From positions 62,001-126,000 of the forward strand of contig JAFULN010000026.1 in NCBI GenBank assembly GCA_017473335.1: DNA of 64,000 nucleotides. Reading direction: 5' to 3'. The notes under the pieces are model-generated. The model made no database searches. It was not told where the DNA came from and was given only the letters and a program-made list of their open reading frames with translations. A program made the position numbers and the translations under genes. This document shows positions 44,133-52,186 of the stretch, in pieces (within the stretch, counting starts at the first letter, position 1; each line of letters opens with the position of its first letter). Origin of the DNA: Erysipelotrichaceae bacterium. Its GTDB lineage: Bacteria; Bacillota_I; Bacilli_A; Erysipelotrichales; Erysipelotrichaceae.

Positions 44133-44396
44133 ATGATGGCAAGAGATAACACAGAAACTATGGCATTTCGCTCTGATGAACTTAGACGCGACAATATTAA
44201 ACAGGTTCTTCGTTTGACGAAAGAGGCTTTGGAAGAACGAGGGTATAATGCGGTGAATCAGCTGGCTGGCTATCTGATTTCCAATGACCCTGCATACATA
44301 TCATCTCATCGCAATGCTAGAAGCATTATTCAATCGGTGGAACGATATGAAATTATTGAAGAACTTGTACGTTCTTATCTGGAAGAGAAGAAATAA
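44133..44396 (+). CDS. ireB: IreB-family regulatory protein (UPF0297)
   Basis: An 87-residue helical protein of the IreB/YrzL family. In Enterococcus it is phosphorylated on N-terminal Thr residues by the IreK kinase and affects cephalosporin tolerance. Thr residues occur near the start here (DNTETMAFR). AAGGAGGAG precedes two adjacent ATG codons (44133, 44136). The order ireB-ruvX-yrzB-mltG is that of Bacillus. The stop overlaps the ruvX start. Confidence 0.92.
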   Translation: MMARDNTETMAFRSDELRRDNIKQVLRLTKEALEERGYNAVNQLAGYLISNDPAYISSHRNARSIIQSVERYEIIEELVRSYLEEKK

Positions 44397-44815
44397 TGGA
44401 GAGAGTATTAGGACTTGATCTTGGCAGCCGTACATTAGGGGTTGCGGTTTCTGATCCGTTAGGGATGATTGCAAGAACTGTTGAAACGTTTCGCTTCGAA
44501 GAAGATGATTATGATGCAGCACTTAAGCGTACTGGAGAATTGATTAAAGAATATTCCGCAAAACGTATTGTTTTAGGTCTTCCTAAACATATGAATGGAG
44601 ATATTGGAATTCGTGGTGAAATTTCTATTCAGTTTAAAGCATCACTGGAAGAAATGTTTAACATTCCAGTTGAACTAGTGGATGAGCGTTTAACAACAGT
44701 TGTTGCACAAAAGATGCTGATTAGTGCTGATGTATCACGTAAAAAACGTAAAAAAGTGGTAGATCAGATTGCTGCAGTTCAAATTCTACAGGGGTATCTT
44801 GATAGAAAACATTAA
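44396..44815 (+). CDS. ruvX: RuvX/YqgF family pre-16S rRNA nuclease
   Basis: A 139-residue RNase H-fold protein of the YqgF family, involved in maturation of the 16S rRNA 5' end. It has LGLDLGSRTLGVAVSDPLG at the N terminus with the catalytic Asp, VLGLPKHMNG, and VDERLTTVVAQKML. Its start overlaps the ireB stop, and a terminator overlaps its own stop. Confidence 0.93.
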   Translation: MERVLGLDLGSRTLGVAVSDPLGMIARTVETFRFEEDDYDAALKRTGELIKEYSAKRIVLGLPKHMNGDIGIRGEISIQFKASLEEMFNIPVELVDERLTTVVAQKMLISADVSRKKRKKVVDQIAAVQILQGYLDRKH

Positions 44816-44841
44816 AAGACGGTGAAATCCGTCTTTTTGTT
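44814..44841 (+). terminator. Terminator of alaS-ireB-ruvX
   Basis: AAAAGACGG (44814-44822) and CCGTCTTTT (44829-44837) form a 9-bp stem with a 6-base loop, followed by TGTTTTG. Confidence 0.85.
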
Positions 44842-44913
44842 TTGTTGAGAGTGAAAATCAAGATTATTTGTGTTAAAATTAATGAAGGTATTAGTACCAA
44901 AAGGAGATTTCAT

Positions 44914-45189
44914 ATGATTGAATCAAATAAGATGATTGTAAAGGATGAAAATGGACAAGAAAAAGAAATGGAAATCTTGTTCACATTTGAAAGTGATGAA
45001 CTGAATACTCAGTATGTAGTATTTGTGGATCCAGAAGATGAAAGCGGAGAAGTATTTGCTTCACGTTATACAGATGATGGAGGTCTTGAACCAATTGAAA
45101 CTGAAGCAGAATGGGCAATGGTCGAAGAAGTTGTCGGTGCCTTTTCTGATGAAATGAATGACTATGAAGAAGAAACAGACGGGCAGTAA
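44914..45189 (+). CDS. DUF1292 family protein (YrzB-like)
   Basis: A 91-residue, very acidic protein with the family's ILFTFESDELNTQYVVFVDPE segment. Function unknown in all members known to me. It occurs in this gene neighbourhood across Bacillota. AAGGAGAT precedes the ATG at 44914; the open frame further left has no start signal. mltG begins inside its last codons. Confidence 0.88.
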   Translation: MIESNKMIVKDENGQEKEMEILFTFESDELNTQYVVFVDPEDESGEVFASRYTDDGGLEPIETEAEWAMVEEVVGAFSDEMNDYEEETDGQ

Positions 45190-46240
45190 GCATTTAGGTT
45201 TTAAATTATTTTTATGTCTTATTCTTATTGCAGTAATTGGACTATTCAGTGCATTTATGATTTATCACAATCAGCTAAAAGCTGTTTCAGATGATAATAC
45301 TGAAATCATTTTCGAAGTAAACAAAGGTGAAACATTGAATACTGTTTTACCACGACTTGAAAACGAAGGTTTGATTAATAGTGCTTTGTTTGCAAAACTC
45401 TATGTTAAATTGAATGATTCAGGCAGTTTAGCGGCAGGTAAATTTTCATTGAATGCTGCGATGGATACTGCTGAAGTCATTGCAACGATCACTGATTCTA
45501 CTCAATTGATTCATGATGATATTACGATTACTTTTATTGAAGGTGAATGGCTGAAGCATATGTCTGAAAAGTTCGAACAGGAACTAGGTATTCAGTCGGA
45601 TGAATTGATGAGTTTATGGAATGATGAACAGTACATTCGTTCACTGATGGATCGATATCCATTTTTAACAGAAGAAATCTTTAATGAAGATTCACGTTAT
45701 TATCTGGAAGGTTATCTGATGCCAAATACTTATGCTTTTGCGAAAGGTTCAGACGCAAAAACTGTGACTGAAAAAATGCTGGATCAGACTTTGAAAGTAT
45801 ATAACAAATTTAAAGATACAATGAATGCTCATGAATTGAGTGTTCATGAACTATTTACATTAGCATCAATTGTTCAGTATGAAGCTAGTAAGATTGAAGA
45901 TATGAAGATGATCGCAGGCGTATTCTATAATCGTATGGACATCGGCATGAGATTACAAAGCAGTGTGACTGTATGTTATGCAATTGATATTGAGAAAAGT
46001 GACAGCTGGAAAAGCTGTGAAGTAAATCCAACCTATAATTCACCTTACAACACCTATATGGTAGAAGGTCTTCCACCAGGACCTATATTAAACCCTGGTG
46101 TTGATGCGATTGAAGCTGTATTAAATCCAACGGAAAGTAATTATTACTACTTCATGGCAGATGTGTATGGAGATGGTACTGTATATTTTGCAGAAACCTA
46201 TGCTGAGCATCTGGCACTTGTCAATAAATATCTGAAATAG
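45158..46240 (+). CDS. mltG: Endolytic murein transglycosylase MltG
   Basis: MltG cuts nascent glycan strands during wall synthesis. The 360-residue protein has a cytoplasmic N terminus, one membrane helix (about 14-35), a LysM-like subdomain (about 45-110) and the YceG catalytic domain with LASIVQYEASK (catalytic Glu near 244), FYNRMDIGMRLQSS and YNTYMVEGLPPGPI. The start overlaps the preceding gene; ATG 45158 or 45164 are both possible and neither has a strong site. Confidence 0.93.
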   Translation: MTMKKKQTGSKHLGFKLFLCLILIAVIGLFSAFMIYHNQLKAVSDDNTEIIFEVNKGETLNTVLPRLENEGLINSALFAKLYVKLNDSGSLAAGKFSLNAAMDTAEVIATITDSTQLIHDDITITFIEGEWLKHMSEKFEQELGIQSDELMSLWNDEQYIRSLMDRYPFLTEEIFNEDSRYYLEGYLMPNTYAFAKGSDAKTVTEKMLDQTLKVYNKFKDTMNAHELSVHELFTLASIVQYEASKIEDMKMIAGVFYNRMDIGMRLQSSVTVCYAIDIEKSDSWKSCEVNPTYNSPYNTYMVEGLPPGPILNPGVDAIEAVLNPTESNYYYFMADVYGDGTVYFAETYAEHLALVNKYLK

Positions 46241-46252
46241 GGGGAAAAGTCT

Positions 46253-46882
46253 ATGAAACCAATTCTGATTGGCATTGCAGGTGGCAGTGCTTCTGGAAAA
46301 AGTTCTATTGCAGCTAGACTGAAAGAAGAATTCAGTTTGACCAATTCTGTTGTGATTATTCGTCAGGATGACTATTATAAAGATCAGACACATCTGACCA
46401 TGGAAGAAAGAGTTAAAACAAACTATGATCATCCATTTGCGTTTGATAATGATTTATTGATTGAACATTTGCATAAGTTAATGAATGGTGAATCTATTGA
46501 AAAACCAACATATGACTATACTGTACACAATCGTTCAGATGTAACAGAAACAGTGACACCTTGTGATGTAATTGTTTTGGAAGGATTGTTTGTGCTTGAA
46601 AGTGAAAAACTAAGAGATTTACTGGATATGAAGATTTATGTTGATACAGATGCAGATATTCGCTTTATTCGCCGTATGATACGTGATGTTAAAGAAAGAG
46701 GAAGATCACTGGATTCAGTGGTTTCTCAGTACACAACAACAGTTCGTGTGATGCATGATTTGTTTATCGAACCATCTAAACGTTATGCGAATCTGATTAT
46801 CCCAGAAGGCGGTCATAATGAAGTTGCGATTGACCTTTTGACGACAAAAATCAATAGTATTATTCACAAAAGTGTGTTATAA
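46253..46882 (+). CDS. udk: Uridine kinase
   Basis: It phosphorylates uridine and cytidine in pyrimidine salvage. The 209-residue protein has the P-loop GGSASGKSS (about 10-18), [26 protein letters not shown] and the [15 protein letters not shown] lid. It follows mltG by 12 bases and precedes greA, as in Bacillus. Confidence 0.95.
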   Translation: MKPILIGIAGGSASGKSSIAARLKEEFSLTNSVVIIRQDDYYKDQTHLTMEERVKTNYDHPFAFDNDLLIEHLHKLMNGESIEKPTYDYTVHNRSDVTETVTPCDVIVLEGLFVLESEKLRDLLDMKIYVDTDADIRFIRRMIRDVKERGRSLDSVVSQYTTTVRVMHDLFIEPSKRYANLIIPEGGHNEVAIDLLTTKINSIIHKSVL

Positions 46883-46905
46883 TCTAACCCGTTAGGAGTG
46901 AAACT

Positions 46906-47373
46906 ATGTCAGAAAAGATTTATGTAACTCAAGCTGGTCTTGAAGAATTAAAAAGAGAATATGAAAATTTAATTCACGTTGTACGTCAGGAAGTAATTGA
47001 AGACTTAAGAGCTGCTCGTGCTCAGGGGGACTTGTCAGAAAACGCTGATTATGATGCTGCACGTGATCGCCAGGCTCAGGTAGAAGCACGTATTTCTCAG
47101 CTGGATGTTATGCTGAAGAATGTAGTGATTATTGGAGAAGGAAATGGTCAGACAGTTCAGTTAGGTTCTACATTTACGATTGAAGAACAAGATACTGGTG
47201 ATAAAGGGACGTATACTATTGTTGGTTCTGTTGAAGCTGATCCGCTTTCAGGAAAGCTTTCTAATGCGACTCCATTGGCAATTGCCGTGATGGATCATGC
47301 AGTTGGAGAAGTAGTCACTGTTGAATGTGATGAACCATATCAGGTTAAAATTGTAGACATTCTTACAAAATAA
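46906..47373 (+). CDS. greA: Transcription elongation factor GreA
   Basis: GreA stimulates transcript cleavage by backtracked RNA polymerase. The 155-residue protein has the N-terminal coiled coil with the tip acidic residues in LSENADYDAARDRQ (about 43) and the C-terminal FKBP-like domain with LSNATPLAIAVMDHAVGEVV. TTAGGAGTGA precedes the ATG. Confidence 0.96.
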   Translation: MSEKIYVTQAGLEELKREYENLIHVVRQEVIEDLRAARAQGDLSENADYDAARDRQAQVEARISQLDVMLKNVVIIGEGNGQTVQLGSTFTIEEQDTGDKGTYTIVGSVEADPLSGKLSNATPLAIAVMDHAVGEVVTVECDEPYQVKIVDILTK

Positions 47374-47382
47374 ACACGAGAA

Positions 47383-47413
47383 ACAATCTGAGAAATCAGA
47401 TTGTTTTTTTAAT
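47383..47413 (+). terminator. Terminator of mltG-udk-greA
   Basis: AACAATCTGA and TCAGATTGTT pair around GAAA, followed by TTTTTT. Confidence 0.88.
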
Positions 47414-47654
47414 TTCTTAAAAATTAAATTATGTATCTTAATAATGAAATATATACATGCTATTTTAATAGTAAATACATCTTCAAAGAAGCATAAAACA
47501 TACTAAAAAAACAAGACTTACTCTTATATAAATTATAATTTATCATTTACACACATAAAGAAGCATTAAGTGTTGAAGGTTATTTAGAATCCGCATTTCA
47601 AAACGATACGCTTCTTTTTTCTTTCTTTAGATGAAGTCATTAATTGGAGGAATT
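47414..47654 (+). other. AT-rich gap before comEA with palindrome and terminator-like hairpin
   Basis: No gene is seen. The gap holds a 16-bp palindrome ATAAATTATAATTTAT (47527-47542) and two copies of AAAGAAGCAT (near 47487 and 47557). A two-tier hairpin is also present: AAAGAAGC (47557-47564) with GCTTCTTT (47610-47617), plus GTGTTGAA (47570-47577) with TTCAAAAC (47597-47604), followed by TTTCTTTCTTT. It may be an attenuator for comEA-comEC or the end of a small RNA. I found no convincing -35. Confidence 0.45.
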
Positions 47655-48116
47655 ATGAGAAAAATACTTTTATGTATCTTTGTATTATTGATTATGCTTC
47701 CTGTAGATAGTCAATGGATTTCATTCAATGATATCAATTCTCAGATGATATCTGTAGAAATCAGGGGGAATGTTCAAAATGAAGGTATTTATGAATTAAA
47801 AAGAGGAACAACGATTCAAGAAGCTTTACAGATAGCTGGATTATTAGAAAATAGCAGTATTGAAGGAATTAATCAGACTCAGATTCTCCATCATCAAGAT
47901 GTCATTACAATTACAAAAATTGATGGTCATTTGATTCATATTAATAGTGCAACAATTGAAGAACTTATGCGTCTTCCTGGTATTGGAGAGAAAACCGCTC
48001 AAAAAATTATTGAATATCGTTCTTTGCATTTATTTCAATCATTAGAAGAATTAATGGAGGTAAGCGGTATTGGTAAAAAGAAATTTGAATCTCTTGAAGG
48101 TTTGATTGGTTTATGA
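47655..48116 (+). CDS. comEA: Competence DNA-binding protein ComEA
   Basis: A 153-residue protein with an N-terminal membrane or signal segment, an SLBB domain (about 35-85: VEIRGNVQNEGIYEL) and a C-terminal helix-hairpin-helix DNA-binding domain (about 95-153: INSATIEELMRLPGIGEKTAQKIIEY). In competent cells ComEA pulls DNA through the wall. The ATG at 47655 follows GGAGG; the frame is open to 47631. It overlaps comEC by ATGA. Confidence 0.92.
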   Translation: MRKILLCIFVLLIMLPVDSQWISFNDINSQMISVEIRGNVQNEGIYELKRGTTIQEALQIAGLLENSSIEGINQTQILHHQDVITITKIDGHLIHINSATIEELMRLPGIGEKTAQKIIEYRSLHLFQSLEELMEVSGIGKKKFESLEGLIGL

Positions 48117-49978
48117 GTTCTTTATTTATAATTTTTCTGTTTTTCTTTTTTACTCAGCATTTGTTGTTTGAAATACGATTGATATTTGTAATCATCATTT
48201 GTACATATTTATTGACTAAAAGACAATTTAAAGTGTTAATACTTGTTATTTTAATGTTAATAAGAATACTCATAAATGTTCAAATGCCGGATCCTTGTAT
48301 TGTAGATGGGAAAATTATTAAATTGTATGAACAGTCTTTCTTAATGAAAAGCAGATATGGGAATATACTTGTTGTCAGTGATGATAGGTTTCTTGTTGAT
48401 ACTATTGTTCAAGTTGAAGGAAAGGTATTTAAAGATGATTCATCTCCACATTTTTTTACTCCTACAAAGATAGCTAATATTACTATTGCAGCAAGTGATA
48501 TTAGGATATTGCATCAAGGACAAACACTACGCTCCTGGATTCATCGTAAATCTATTCACATGGAAAAAAACGAAAGAGAGTTAATCCAGAAAATACTGCT
48601 TCGTTTTTCGATTGATGATAGTTATCTTCAATCTATTTCTGCATTACAAATTCTATTTATGTTAGGTATCATTAAAAAAGTGTTAAAGTGTTTCTTTTAC
48701 GAAAAGAAAGTAGATAAGATAGAAGCGTTTGTATGTTGTTTTCTTTGTTATTTATGGAATCAATGGTTTGTTTGTTTTCGTTATTTCTTTTTCAAATTCA
48801 TGAAGAAAAGGAAGTGTTCTTTATATGAATCATTAGGTTATTTTTGTTTATTTTGTTTTCTATATGATCCAGCATTAACAGAAAGTGCATCTTTTTGGTT
48901 TATAGTACTTCTTCGTTTATCAACAAAAATTTTCTATGATAAAAAATTAGGGTTTGTCTTTACAATGATTGTGGTAAGCTGTTGTTTTTATGCATCGTGT
49001 GATTTATTACAACTCTTTTTTTATCCATTGAATCAGTTGATTTCTTTTCTATCTTTCATTTTAGCTATGTTAAGAGTACTGTTTCCAATTTCGTTAAATT
49101 TCTGGATTTATATATTAAATGTTCTTTCTGAAATCACTGTATCTATTGAACTTCATGGAACATTGTCTTTCAGTACGCTTTTTGCATTAATAATGTTTTT
49201 GTCGGCCTTGGATCATATTCGTCAAAGAATTGTTATGTTTGCAAGTATTGCTGCTATTGCATTATGCAGCTGTAATCCATTTGGCCGCATAGTCTTTTTT
49301 AATGCTGGGCAAGGGGACTGTACACTAATACATTTTCCTCTATTTTTCAAAACAGTTCTTATAGATACAGGTCCTCCTTCAAGTTATTATCAGCTTCAAA
49401 AATCTTTATATTCACACTCTGTCTATGAGATTGATTTGTTGATTTTAAGCCATGGAGACAGTGATCATAGTGGTAATATGGAGCAAATCATAAAAGATTT
49501 TAAAGTGAAAGAAATATGGGATAATACAATGAATATGAAAACACATGATTTACTAAAAATGGTTCAAATAAATAGTTATGATATGCAACAAGATGAAAAT
49601 GATAAAAGCTTAGTGCATATGTTTTCATTAAATCATTTGAATTATTTGTTTCTTGGGGATGCAAGTATTGAACAGGAAGAAGTCTTTCTTGAAAGAATCA
49701 GCGACTCTATAGATGTCTGCAAAATTGGTCATCATGGATCAAAAACATCGACTTCATGGAAACTTTTGGATAAAGCTGGCTGCAGGATTGCAGTAATTTC
49801 TGCAGGTGTAAACAACCGATACAATCATCCTCATGTTGATGTAGTTGAACGATTACAAAAAAATGGGAGTATAATTCTAAATACGCAATATCAAGGTGAT
49901 ATTCAAATTATCATGTCACGATTTTTTAATCTTGTTACGACAAGTAATCATGAATTTGGTATAATATTCAAAGAGTAG
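48113..49978 (+). CDS. comEC: DNA internalisation channel ComEC/Rec2 (short form)
   Basis: A 621-residue membrane protein, shorter than B. subtilis ComEC (776). It starts with hydrophobic helices and a small OB-like region (about 60-125), has a reduced and divergent competence channel domain (about 150-390), and ends with a metallo-beta-lactamase domain that keeps NAGQGDC, LSHGDSDHSGN (about 440), IGHHGSKTS and NNRYNHPH. The catalytic residues look intact. AT content is higher than in neighbours. Whether the channel still transports DNA is open. Confidence 0.85.
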   Translation: MSSLFIIFLFFFFTQHLLFEIRLIFVIIICTYLLTKRQFKVLILVILMLIRILINVQMPDPCIVDGKIIKLYEQSFLMKSRYGNILVVSDDRFLVDTIVQVEGKVFKDDSSPHFFTPTKIANITIAASDIRILHQGQTLRSWIHRKSIHMEKNERELIQKILLRFSIDDSYLQSISALQILFMLGIIKKVLKCFFYEKKVDKIEAFVCCFLCYLWNQWFVCFRYFFFKFMKKRKCSLYESLGYFCLFCFLYDPALTESASFWFIVLLRLSTKIFYDKKLGFVFTMIVVSCCFYASCDLLQLFFYPLNQLISFLSFILAMLRVLFPISLNFWIYILNVLSEITVSIELHGTLSFSTLFALIMFLSALDHIRQRIVMFASIAAIALCSCNPFGRIVFFNAGQGDCTLIHFPLFFKTVLIDTGPPSSYYQLQKSLYSHSVYEIDLLILSHGDSDHSGNMEQIIKDFKVKEIWDNTMNMKTHDLLKMVQINSYDMQQDENDKSLVHMFSLNHLNYLFLGDASIEQEEVFLERISDSIDVCKIGHHGSKTSTSWKLLDKAGCRIAVISAGVNNRYNHPHVDVVERLQKNGSIILNTQYQGDIQIIMSRFFNLVTTSNHEFGIIFKE

Positions 49979-49991
49979 GAGGAAAACAATC

Positions 49992-50972
49992 ATGAATTAT
50001 CTTTTGATTGGAAATGAAAGTTATTTGATCAAAAAGAAAATGAATGAAATCATTAAAGAATGGGCAAAAGATGATTTAGAATTGAGTGTTGTAACCTATG
50101 ACGCATCTTCATCTTTGTTTAGTATTTCAATGCTTGTAGAAGATGCTTCAACGATTCCTTTCTTTACTCAGAATAAAATACTTGTTGTTAAAAATTGTAC
50201 TTTTTTAAGCACTTCAGGAAGTTTGAATGAACAAGATATAAAAAGTCTTGAAAACTATCTTAATCATCCTTGTGAAACTTCTGTACTTATTTTTGTGCTT
50301 GAAAATGAAAAACTTGATGCACGAAAGAAAATTGTTAAGACAATAAAGAAAGCTTGTCGAGAATATAAACTGGATGCACTTCAGAATGATGAATTTTCTT
50401 CTGTGCTTCGTAATTCATTGAGACAACGTAATATTTACTTGGACAATGATGCATTGAATGAACTTGAGACTCGTTTAGCTGGATCTTTAGCTTTAATGGA
50501 AACTGAACTGGATAAATTAATGCTTGTAGAAAAACATCTTTCTAAAGAGGATATTGAGCTTCTAGTAAGCAGACCATTAGAAGATAAAGCATTTGATTTA
50601 GTGAATGCAGTTCTTCATGGGAAAATGAAACAAGTATTTCGTATTTGGAAAGATTTACAGGTTTCTAAGACTGACCCAATCTTATTGAACACTTTGATTG
50701 GGCGACAGTTTCATCTGATTTATCAGGTAAAACTATTGTCCAAAACAGGTAAGAGTGAACAGATAATGGCTCAAATCTTGGGGGTTCATCCATATTCTGT
50801 TAAACTTGCTCATCAAAACTCACGCAGCATAAGTACGAAGCTTCTTCAGCAGCTTATACAGGACTGTGCTGAACTTGACCAGAAATTTAAAAGTGGTCAA
50901 ATTGACAGAACTTTAGGATTTGAACATTTTCTAATACATACAGCAGGGAGAATGAACACATGCAGACTTTAA
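49992..50972 (+). CDS. holA: DNA polymerase III delta subunit
   Basis: The delta subunit opens the beta clamp during loading. The 326-residue protein begins MNYLLIGNESYLIKKKMNEII and has the AAA-like layout of HolA without a P-loop. It ends with the LDQKFKSGQIDRTLGFEHFLI helix region. It follows comEC as in B. subtilis. AGGAGG precedes the start, and its end overlaps the serine dehydratase start by 13 bases. Confidence 0.93.
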   Translation: MNYLLIGNESYLIKKKMNEIIKEWAKDDLELSVVTYDASSSLFSISMLVEDASTIPFFTQNKILVVKNCTFLSTSGSLNEQDIKSLENYLNHPCETSVLIFVLENEKLDARKKIVKTIKKACREYKLDALQNDEFSSVLRNSLRQRNIYLDNDALNELETRLAGSLALMETELDKLMLVEKHLSKEDIELLVSRPLEDKAFDLVNAVLHGKMKQVFRIWKDLQVSKTDPILLNTLIGRQFHLIYQVKLLSKTGKSEQIMAQILGVHPYSVKLAHQNSRSISTKLLQQLIQDCAELDQKFKSGQIDRTLGFEHFLIHTAGRMNTCRL

Positions 50973-52186
50973 AAGAACTTTATAAAATTGGACCTGGACC
51001 TTCCAGTTCTCATACATTAGCTCCATATCGAGCTTCAAAACTGTATCTTGAAAATTATCCTGAGACACATTCAGTTAAAATTAAGCTTTATGGTTCTTTA
51101 TCATTGACTGGTAAAGGACATTATACAGATCAGATTATTATTGATACTTTTTCACCTAGAAAATGTGATGTCGAATTTATGCTGGATTGGGATTACCCTT
51201 TTCCAAATGGTTTTACAATTGATGGTTATGATAAACGAGGTCTTCATACAGCTCACTGGACAGTTTATTCATTGGGGGGAGGCAGTATTCAAATTGTAGA
51301 AAGACCTGATTTGGTTGTTCAAACACCATATAGAGAAGAAAATATGACTGAAATCATTCGAGTTTGTACAGAAAATCATTGGTCATTTGTGGACTATGTT
51401 TTTGAACATGAGGATGATGAGCTTTATGAATATTTGAATGAAATTTTAGATTCTATGTTGAAATGTGTAGAGCGTGGTTTAAATAAAACAGGTGTTTTAC
51501 CTGGGAAACTTGGTATTGAACGTTGTGCGAAAAACATGTATCTGAAGTCAAAATCAATTGATGATCCTCATGAAGAAGCGAAAGTTCGTTTAATGTCATA
51601 TGCTTATGCAGCAAGTGAAGAAAATGCTTCTCATGGTGAAGTTGTAACTGCACCAACACTTGGTGCCTGCGGTATTTTAGCAGCATATATGTATATGATG
51701 TACTATGATGAAAAGATCTCCAGAAAGAAACTGATTCATTCGCTTGCGGTTGGTGGCTTATTTGGAAATGTGATTAAACATAACGCAACGATTTCTGGTG
51801 CTGTTGGCGGATGTCAGGCTGAAATAGGTGCTGCATGCTGTATGACTGCAGCAGCGGCGGCATATTTGAATGATTTAAATTTAAAACAAATTGAATATGC
51901 TGCAGAGATTGCAATGGAGCATCATCTTGGTTTAACCTGTGATCCTGTTGGTGGTTATGTCATTATTCCTTGTATTGAACGAAATGCGGTTGGCGTATTA
52001 AGGGCTGTAGATGCAATGACACTTTCTAAATATATGAGCAAGATTAAAGAAAATGTTGTTAATTTTGATACAGTAGTGCGTACAATGATGTATACAGGTC
52101 AAAAGCTTGCCCTTGAACTTAAAGAAACATCTCTGGGTGGTCTTGCACAGGAAGTGATTATCAAGCAGGAGAAGCATCATGATTAG
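50960..52186 (+). CDS. sdaA: L-serine ammonia-lyase (iron-sulfur, single chain)
   Basis: It deaminates L-serine to pyruvate with a [4Fe-4S] cluster. The 408-residue protein joins the beta and alpha domains in one chain. It has YKIGPGPSSSHTLAP at the N terminus, ASHGEVVTAPTLGACGI (about 215), SGAVGGCQAEIGAACC (about 278) and LTCDPVGGYVIIPC (about 325), which supply the cluster cysteines. It is somewhat shorter than E. coli SdaA (about 454). It is translated in overlap with holA and the U32 gene. Confidence 0.9.
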   Translation: MQTLKELYKIGPGPSSSHTLAPYRASKLYLENYPETHSVKIKLYGSLSLTGKGHYTDQIIIDTFSPRKCDVEFMLDWDYPFPNGFTIDGYDKRGLHTAHWTVYSLGGGSIQIVERPDLVVQTPYREENMTEIIRVCTENHWSFVDYVFEHEDDELYEYLNEILDSMLKCVERGLNKTGVLPGKLGIERCAKNMYLKSKSIDDPHEEAKVRLMSYAYAASEENASHGEVVTAPTLGACGILAAYMYMMYYDEKISRKKLIHSLAVGGLFGNVIKHNATISGAVGGCQAEIGAACCMTAAAAAYLNDLNLKQIEYAAEIAMEHHLGLTCDPVGGYVIIPCIERNAVGVLRAVDAMTLSKYMSKIKENVVNFDTVVRTMMYTGQKLALELKETSLGGLAQEVIIKQEKHHD

